This document shows positions 56,708 through 64,000 of a DNA stretch of 64,000 bases, piece after piece. Numbering within the stretch: the first letter of the stretch is position 1; each line of letters opens with the position of its first letter. The stretch spans positions 4,092,001 through 4,156,000 of the forward strand of contig NBBA01000001.1 in NCBI GenBank assembly GCA_002794785.1, given 5' to 3'. The notes beneath the pieces are model-generated. The model had not been told where the DNA came from. It did no database searches and saw nothing but the letters and a program-made list of their open reading frames with translations. Source of the DNA: Coniferiporia sulphurascens (taxonomy: Eukaryota > Basidiomycota > Agaricomycetes > Hymenochaetales > Hymenochaetaceae). The translations under genes were made by a program, and so were the position numbers.

Positions 56708-57625
56708 GATTCCGTGTGTTCCTCTTTCTTTCTGTTCACGCCAAGCGCTAAGAGATCAAAGTGGCGCCTTCTGCATCAGTATTTTTCTCTCAGCGACTGT
56801 TTGTAGGACCAACCTTTTCCTCCGTTAAATATTCTCCACATTTAGATTGTCCTACATTTTCCCTGTTTTTAAGATGTTTCTCTTGCGCCAGCACCTATAT
56901 TTGTATTTGAACTCGCGTTGTGTACTCGCTGAGTTTGTGCTGGAAGTAAAAGATGGATCGACGTCTGTTCTAAAATAGGACTCGGACGAATCGTGCGCGT
57001 CACCGGCGACCGCCCAGTGCTTGGATCCTGAGCGGAACGTTTTCCTAGTGAAGAGAAGGGCGACATGGGGCCAGGTAAAGTACAGGTTAAAAACATGCTT
57101 AACAGGGACTAGTACTGTCTAGCAGGAACTCGGGACAATTGTTGTAATGTTGCTTCCGGAATGCTCCTGGTGCAACATTTATTGGCCGCAGTCGCTGGGG
57201 TGGAACGACTTGCTCCGACATTTACTCAGTCATGCCAATAATGACGTGCGGGCAATACAAGCCCGCATGATACAGTAGTACACGCGCCTGAACTTTTTGA
57301 GTTGGTTGCGGTCTGGACTGAGCATATCCTCCCCGAGCAAACTGCACTCCTTTTGGGTGCCGTAGCACACCCATATTTAATATTCAGGATATATCTACAC
57401 CCCGTACGCTCGCTTACACTCTTGATAGAGAACGTCTGCTCAAAGTACGGTTTTCTGCGATTTTGTGACCGTGGGTTGAAAATGGAAATGAACCAATGGG
57501 AATGGCCGCGATCCGGTCGGTGAGTAAATCCAGCTTTCTACCGGTGACCACCTCCAGGTCGCTCACTGACCGCCCTCCCCTTTTCCGCAGTATTTCTGAC
57601 CATTATTTAACTCTGCTAGGATAGA
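56708..57625. other. Intergenic, upstream of COQ1
   Basis: No gene recognised. The frame at 57302-57523 has no motif, and it ends in a run-up to a pyrimidine-rich leader before the COQ1 ATG. Confidence 0.45.
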
Positions 57626-59318
57626 ATGCGACGATGGGCTGCGAATTATGCCGTCCGCGCCCAGCGTTCGGGTTCTAAAAGTTCACTTCGCGTCACGCGA
57701 CGGTACTCGAGCGCTTTCGCGCAGCAGACAACAGCAAAACCCGCCTCAGAAAGTAAACTATCTAATGATAATGCCAGCCTGTCGTCAGCACCTCAGAAGA
57801 TCATCTATCCTACGACCACGACCGCGACCGTCCCCCCCATCGACCCGTACAAATATCTCGCTCCAGAACTAGCGCACCTGAGGCAGACTCTGCTGCACCT
57901 CCTGGGCTCTTCGCACCCCTCCCTGACTACCATTGCGGAATACTATTTCCTGCAACCGTCGAAGCAGATACGGCCGCTGCTTGTGCTCCTCTTTTCACGC
58001 GCAACGAACGGGCTAGGTGCGGATTGGGACGAGAAGCTGTGGGCGGCAGAGCAGGAGGGCGCGCGCGGACGAGGAGAGGAGCTCGACAGCCCGCTGTCGC
58101 GTCCCGATGTCCTGAACGACTGGAACCCGAACATGCCCGACCACTCGCGCAGCTTCGAAAGCGTGTTTGAGCTTCCGCCGCCACGCGTCGCTGCGGCACC
58201 ACCAGTCTACGTGCGTCGGCCGCTTGCAGGCCCCACACTTGCGTCACCGTCGCTGCTCCTCCCGACCCAGCTGCGTCTCGCGCAGATCGTCGAAATGATC
58301 CACGTCGCGTCGCTCCTCCATGACGATGTAATCGACGGCGCGTCGCTGCGTCGCGGGGCGCCGTCCGCCCCTGCCGCCTTCGGAAATAAGCTTTCGGTCC
58401 TCGCCGGCGACTTCCTGCTCGGGCGCGCGAGCGCGGCGCTCAGCCGTCTCGGGTCCGCAGAGGTCGTCGAGCTAATTGCAGGTGTGATTGCGAATCTTGT
58501 CGAAGGCGAGATTCTGCAGATGCAGTCCGCGGTCGGTGGCGAAACGGGACCGCTCAGCGAAGTCGGGCTGAACGAACTCGGTCTGGGCCTGGGCCTGGGG
58601 CTGGACAACGGCAAGGGCAAGAACCGCGAGGTCGGACACGGAACGCCTATGGGTCGGGAAATATGGAACGTGTATTTGAAGAAATCGTATCTGAAAACAG
58701 CCAGTTTGATCGCGAAGAGTGCACGTGCGGCTGTTGTTCTTGGTGGCACGCGCGAGGGTGAAATCTGGAAGGAAGTCGCGTACGCGTACGGGCGGAACAT
58801 TGGAATCGCGTTTCAGGCAAGTTCTCGCTTCATTTCATTTTTTTTTCATTTCAGTGGATCGCTGTTGGCCTGGACTTTACTTTACACTCGTTGTCAGTGG
58901 GACTGACCCCCTTCTGTTCTTAGCTCGTGGATGATGTGTTAGACTACGAGGCTGTAGACAGCCAGCTAGGAAAACCAGGCGGTGCAGATCTGCAGCTTGG
59001 GCTTACCACCGGTCCTGCACTCTTTGCGTGGGAAGAGCACGCAGCTATGGGACCACTCATCGAGCGTAAATTCGAGCAAAGGGGCGACGTTGAGCTGGTA
59101 AGTCTTTCACCTCCGTCGTAAACTAAATATTGACTCAAATTTTATCTATGATTCAGGCTCGCGACCTTGTACGACGCTCATCGGGTGTCGAGCGCACGCG
59201 CGCACTTGCGCAGGCACATGCCGACAAGGCGCGCGATGTACTGCAACTTCTCCCGGAAAGCGATGCGCGTCGTGCACTGGAGGCACTTACAGAGCGTGTC
59301 GTGAAACGGACTTCTTGA
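57626..59318 (+). CDS. COQ1: Trans-polyprenyl diphosphate synthase of ubiquinone synthesis
   Basis: Exons 57626-58816, 58924-59097 and 59157-59318 encode 508 aa. The enzyme builds the long isoprenoid side chain of ubiquinone from isopentenyl diphosphate. The N-terminus (MRRWAANYAVRAQRSGSKSS) is Arg/Ser-rich without acidic residues, a mitochondrial presequence. QPSKQIRPLLVLL precedes the first Asp-rich motif HDDVIDGASLRRG. GNKLSVLAGDFLLGRASAAL, then SYLKTASLIAKSARAAVVLGG, then FQLVDDVLDYE (second Asp-rich motif) and GKPGGADLQLGLTTGPALFAW complete the active site. Two insertions stand out: about 100 residues between RPLLVLLFSRA and LRLAQIVEMIHVASLL, and a Gly/Leu-rich one (GLGLGLGLDNGKGK) before the KTASL helix. 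Intron 1 (58817-58923) begins GCAAGT, a GC-AG intron that joins FQ to LVDDVLD. Confidence 0.95.
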
Positions 59319-59880
59319 ATTTGCTATCTTTATTCGATAGACAATACCATCGTAATACGCTAGGCCCTATAGATGTCCTTTTATCTCGCACACACGCTTT
59401 ATGGACATATAAAGTACACGCCCTGATTCTCCGCATCCGAATGATAATATTACATGCGTGAAACTTCTGAAGTTTGAAGCAACCGCGTTTGAGGTATTTA
59501 AATCTGAACTAATCTGAAGGATCTCTGTGAACTTTCATTAGAGAAGTGATAAATTAATTTCAACAACAACGTAGCATACATATGATAGCGCGTAATTAAG
59601 AGAAAACAGGTAGTATTTCGGGCCTGGCTTTCTAGGATATGGGCAGGACAGAACCGCAAGTAATCAAAAACATGGCCTTGCAAGTCGTAAAACGGGCATA
59701 TATGTACGTGTGAAGTAGTCAACGGAAGGGAAAGCAAACATCGGGTATGGGAAGCGGCGGTATCGCGTAGGTCTAGGACTAAACATGGTAGCCTGCGATA
59801 ATTATACTTCAGTTCAATTCAATGGAAATAGACGAGTGACGTACGAGAAGGATAGGAGATGGCGCGAGAAACATGTACTA
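59319..59880. other. Convergent 3' region of COQ1 and LAMTOR2-like genes
   Basis: An AT-rich gap of 562 bp, no gene seen. The 79-codon minus frame at 59498-59737 has no motif. Confidence 0.45.
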
Positions 59881-60435
59881 CTAGCGGCGCCCGACCTTAT
59901 TGGACGGAGCAGGCGAGCGGGCTTTCTCCTGAAGCTGTTGGAGAGGCCTGGCGAGATGGGAGGCGAGGTTCTGGCCCTGCCAAAAAAAAACAGTTTCTAA
60001 GTTAAAAGACGGTGATTTAAGAGGAAATGTGACGTTACCTTACGCATGAGTTCGCCCCATTCGATGTCGTCAGTTGCATTGAGAGCAATGAGGAGAACGG
60101 GTTCTGTCGATGGTCGACTTTCCTGCAGCTCCACAATGGGGAGCACTACTATTCTCCCGAGCTGTGAAACATATTCCATGAGCACTTGGTTTCTATTATT
60201 ATATCGAATTTTTGTCTCGAACCTCGCTGTCAACCATCCCCTCGCCATATTCCCGTGTCTCTGCCCAAATTTCGCTTGCAAGTCCAACGAGCACGCGAAC
60301 GTCATCTTTCGGGCGCGTGCCGGAGGTGGCAAAAGAGACGAGTGCACCGCTCGAGGTGAGGAGGACCGCAGTATGGAGGGCGGGCGGCGCGAGGACCTGC
60401 GCGAGCAGTTTATTGAGCGACGAGAGGACCAGCAT
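59881..60435 (-). CDS. LAMTOR2: Ragulator subunit LAMTOR2-like, roadblock/LC7 fold
   Basis: Three exons (60435-60223, 60161-60039, 59976-59881) encode 143 aa. MLVLSSLNKLLAQVL and AVLLTSSGALVSFA, then VRVLVGLASEIWAE, align with the first half of human LAMTOR2 (p14). LGRIVVLPIVEL, LLIALNATDDIEWGELMRKG and QNLASHLARPLQQLQEK align with the second half, including the final helix. LAMTOR2 pairs with LAMTOR3 and helps tether Rag GTPases and TORC1 to the vacuole or lysosome; in fission yeast the equivalent is Lam2. An insertion of about 8 residues (QESRPSTE) sits between the last two strands. The two introns are 61 and 62 nt with GT-AG ends. No lipidation signal is needed, since LAMTOR1 supplies the membrane anchor. 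Confidence 0.8.
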
Positions 60436-61659
60436 TAGCGCATTACAGGAGACTCTGACTCCTTGAGGCTTGGACTAGGTGTGGCCGCCTTGCTTGAGGT
60501 AGGGTTCTGTGTAAGCAGTGATAATGTAATCATTACGTAACACAGTTGCTTGTTTTGGGTCGACGCTGAACCTGTTCTGGCACACGGCGACGGTGGCGGC
60601 GACGTCTAGGCAACAAACAGAATGTTCAGTACGGCAACGAGCGCTCACGGCGGGGTCTGATGCTCGTTATTACCCCAGCAAGACTCCACGGAAGCTATTC
60701 TCGTTAATTGACGCTATCTCGACGAGCACCGCACGCTGCCTTTACCCCCAAATCGACTTCATGCCTCTGAACTTGATATGCATCACGAAACCTGTACTTT
60801 CGTCTGACCGCAGTCTGCACTTCCAGTTGATGATGATGAGCACATGGGGATATTTCGAGGGTCTGTGTGCTTACCTCCCGGGGTCTGTTGGCCGATGTAC
60901 AGCACTAGGCACACAAGAGGATGACTATCTGAGGTGTCGGACAACTTTGGCGTGTTGGTCCTCTCACGCCGTCAGGACCTCATCGCGAAGACATTACTAA
61001 AATGGTGCATCAAGCCCTTTGGCCCTTGGGATATCCCTGCTTAGCCTTCGGCCAGGCACGGCCCGGGGATGGCGGCTTGTCTTGATGATAAGTGCTGGAG
61101 AGGTTTGTCGGCTCTGGGTCCAAGATAGCCTCGAAGAGATTAGGTGCGTATGGGGCCTTACTTGTATATTTACGGACATCATCCTCACATCTTTCTTCTA
61201 AAAACTTTGATCCTTGCAAAAAAAGAGTTTGGTCTTTTCAATTGCCTAAAAGCCGCCCTGGGCGCATATATGCTCTCCCAATCAACAGGCTCAGGCGGAA
61301 TTTCGAGCGCAAATGACACAGTCTGGTACCTTCCCGCTCTTGTTCTACACCTTGGTTATCGCTTTTCTCGAACCGTTCCACTGCAACGACGCGTAGAGGA
61401 CCCCTGACGGACGGAAGGAGATGCGATTCGGGGCCCGAAATGGAACGGATATGACCTCTCCGGTGTTTGATCGGTGGTCGTCAAGGGAATCGGGATGCGG
61501 TCTCTGGTTTCTGGGGTCCATCAACAGTGCCGCTCATAGCTGCCTTTTATCTGGCCGGGATTTAGGATGTAGATGCACGCCCGCGACCTGGCGACTGTCA
61601 ACATCTGCTCACAACCACCGCTAATATTGCAGCAATAAGCGGCCTTATTTTGACCAGTC
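60436..61659. other. Divergent promoter region of LAMTOR2-like and RasGEF genes
   Basis: The 1.2-kb gap contains small overlapping frames on both strands without motifs (60593-61000, 61092-61407). I see no repeat or RNA gene. Confidence 0.45.
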
Positions 61660-64000
61660 ATGCTCGGTAAACCTCAGCGCTTGCATATAGACCCTTACTA
61701 CTGTCCGCCGCTGTTTGATCCCCATGATGCCAACTCACCACCGTCTTCTCCATCACCACCCTTCTCTTTTTCTCCACCTACCGACATGTCGTCAACGGCG
61801 TCTCGTACACCAATTAGCGCAGAACTGGAATGGAGGATATGCTTTGTCTTGTGTCTACATGATTTCTCCTCTACAGATAAAGATCACCTTTCGTTCCGCC
61901 GGAACGAATTACTAGAGATTGTCAAAAAGGAAGAGACGGGCTGGTGGGCAGCGCTGCGTACGGATCGTATCGGCTGGATACCCAGTACATTCGTCACTGA
62001 AATCACGGATGAAGCCGCCGAGAGACTGCGTAATGTGAAGGAAGAGCTCAGAGTTTATGAATTTGAGGCAGAACGACTATACAGTGCAGAACCTGTTACC
62101 TCCACTCCTCACTTCTTCGACACTAGTCTTTCTCCTGTCTCTGCTTCCGGCCATGGACCTGAAGATGACAATTGGTATCATTTCGTTGATTCTAGAGAAA
62201 AGGTGGGTCTCACCCATTCTGTCCGTTATAGCACAACGCATATTCAAGTTAGTTCTCCGTTTATTTTTTTGTCTATTCAAGGCACATTTCACGCGAGCTA
62301 TGTCCACGTCGGGATTCATTGTAACTGACTTCCCGGACGACGTTGCCCCTCTTTCCGGAGTTAGTCCTTCATCCCGCTCGCATTTGCATTCGCATATGGA
62401 CTCTCCAGATAAATACTCAACAGACCCCGAGGCTGAACCGCACCCGGGGCAACTTTCATCGGCGCATTCGATAGCGTGTCCTCCCTCACCGGCCACTCCT
62501 ATGCCTCAGCCTCTTCAGTCCTCTATAGCTCCCCTCCTTATCAACAAGCCCACGCCTCCAACTCCTGCATCCCCCATGTATCCTTCACCCGTCCTTGCCT
62601 CTCCGCGTTCTACTTTCAATCGTGCTCGCTCCGATTCGGCTCCTTCGTCGGACAGGAGCACCCGGCGCCGGCCAATTATGGTCAATGATTTCTCGTCATT
62701 ATCAAAGATTTATATGCTTGTGGACTCGCCACACGAGGATGCGGCCTCTATAGCTGCAGAGGAGCTACAAACGACGTTGGAGAGTGTGCGGACTTCGCCT
62801 ACAGTACGACGCTCGGACAAAGTGCTTCAGTTGACGGGTGATGACGATGCTCAGGCGTTCCACAACGCCAAGGTTGCTCAGGCAAGCCTACCGTGGTATC
62901 TGAAACCATCGTATTCCTCCGACGAGATCAAACTCGAGTATGACGGAAGCGTACGCGCGGGAACGCTACCTGCGCTCGTCGAGCGGTTAACTGTCGATCC
63001 TCTGAGTGAGTTTCCGTTGACTAGCGTGTGCATATAGCGACGCTAGTTATTGATCCATCTTTCCGTATTCCTATCATGTGTCCGTTTCCTTGCGTAGAGA
63101 TGACAAAAGAGAAGATGTACCGCGATGCATTCCTGACAACGTTCACCACGTTCACGACTGCAAGAGAGTTTTTTGATCTGCTTGTCGAACGATTTGAGAT
63201 GGACTATCCTTCCTCACTCACGCAGGAAGAGTCCAATGAATGGAGGGAGAAGAAACTTCGACCCGTACAGAAGCGGTGAGTAACCCTACTCCAAATTTGA
63301 AAATATATCCTCAAGTGCAATATTCGGAATTTACAGCGTTTTGACTGTACTTTCAATGTGGCTCGAAAATCACGGTCTACTGCAGGATGATCCTCATATT
63401 GCCCCTCGGATGAAAGACTTCTTGAGTTCGATAGTGTCTCCCTCAACGTTGGCGCTTTCTGCTAGGCTGCTCTTGCAATCCTTGGATAAAATGGTCAGAG
63501 AGGATTCTTCTCTGGTCTTCGCGTCTGCGTGAAAAGTTAACGATGTAATTCAATCAGGCAACAGCAGCTGCTCATCCCCTTCCTCCGTTACCGGCACCTC
63601 CAAAGCGACGCAAGCCCAGTCGCTTGCTAAAGAACGACCTTTTACGCACCGATCCGGTGGAACTCGCGTCGCAATTAACATTATACGAGCACCGACTGTA
63701 CGCAAAGATCAGGCCTCGTGAATGCTTGCGCTGGGCAAAGACGCAAGCGGGTGAGAACGTGGCGAACCTCGCCACATTCTGTGCTACGCATGACCGCGTC
63801 GCAGCGTGGGTCAAATCAAGTGTGCTCGCAAATGAGGGGCTGGGAAGGAGGGCAGATACGGTAGATTTTTGGATCAAAGTAGCCGAGGTTGGTGTTTGTT
63901 CCCTCGCTGTTCGGCGCTCGTGGGTAACTGATTCATCACTGCCATCTATCTTTGTTCTTCGTAACAGAAGTGCCGCACTCTCAACAACTTTTCATCTATG
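61660..64000 (+). CDS. Ras guanine-nucleotide exchange factor, Cdc25 type (SH3 + RasGEF), 3' part cut off
   Basis: Exons 61660-62202, 62282-63005, 63098-63275, 63337-63493, 63558-63887 and 63968 to the window edge. An SH3 domain sits at about residues 55-125: VLCLHDFSSTDKDHLSFRRNELLEIV, then GWWAALRTDRIGWIPSTFV. After a Ser/Pro linker with basic sites, the REM (RasGEF-N) domain begins TLPALVERLTVDPLKMTKEKMYRDAFLTTFTTF and continues WLENHGLLQDDPHIAPRMKDFL. The catalytic domain starts DLLRTDPVELASQLTLYEHRLYAKIRPRECL and runs to KCRTLNNFSSM at the window end. This is the architecture of yeast Cdc25 and S. pombe Efc25/Ste6, which load GTP on Ras upstream of cAMP or MAPK signalling. MSSTASRTP (61786) is an alternative start just before the SH3 domain. 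Confidence 0.92.

Noticed and set aside
1..64000. tRNA, rRNA and CRISPR genes
   Set aside because: I looked for box A/B-like tRNA promoters, rRNA blocks and regularly spaced repeats and found none convincing; a tRNAscan-SE and Rfam run would settle it.

Overview
The window is nuclear DNA of a basidiomycete fungus, most likely an agaricomycete. Genes are dense, sit on both strands and are cut by many short introns (mostly 46-65 nt, GT-AG). The recognisable proteins are fungal: a Cdc25-type SH3-RasGEF, a Tda3-like oxidoreductase, a LAM/Ltc sterol-transfer protein and a serine-rich protein of basidiomycete type. I found no rRNA, tRNA, CRISPR or bacterial operon structure. All exon coordinates were read by hand. 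For every complete multi-exon model the summed exon length is a multiple of three.

Layout. 1-10 kb: a truncated amidohydrolase (-), a weak small ORF, an HSL-type alpha/beta hydrolase (-), tRNA dihydrouridine synthase DUS2 (+), and two tandem MDR reductase genes about 89% identical, duplicated with their promoters. 10-25 kb: a Tda3-like FAD oxidoreductase (-), a BCAS3-type WD40 protein (-), a PX-domain AGC kinase (-), a small acidic protein (+) and an Alr4036-type FMN-binding protein (-). 25-34 kb: a 422-bp foldback element with 119-bp arms, thioredoxin (-), a GRAM-VASt-TM sterol transporter (+), and an 832-bp retroposed insertion with a poly(A) tract and a 14-bp target-site duplication just upstream of IST1. 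34-49 kb: IST1 (+, with an 11-nt micro-exon), a SAM methyltransferase (+), a 16-exon TAF2 gene (-) whose reading frame continues into three bromodomains, and riboflavin synthase RIB5 (+), divergent from TAF2. 50-64 kb: a serine-rich protein, a Sec14-like protein, the polyprenyl diphosphate synthase COQ1, a LAMTOR2-like Ragulator subunit (-) and the 5' part of a Ras guanine-nucleotide exchange factor running off the right edge.

The genes form no single pathway. Several act on membrane traffic and nutrient signalling (IST1, LAMTOR2, BCAS3, PX-kinase, LAM, Sec14, RasGEF), and others are housekeeping enzymes (DUS2, RIB5, COQ1, thioredoxin). The most unusual items are the TAF2-triple-bromodomain fusion, the young retroposon beside IST1, the 11-nt exon, the foldback element and four GC-AG introns.
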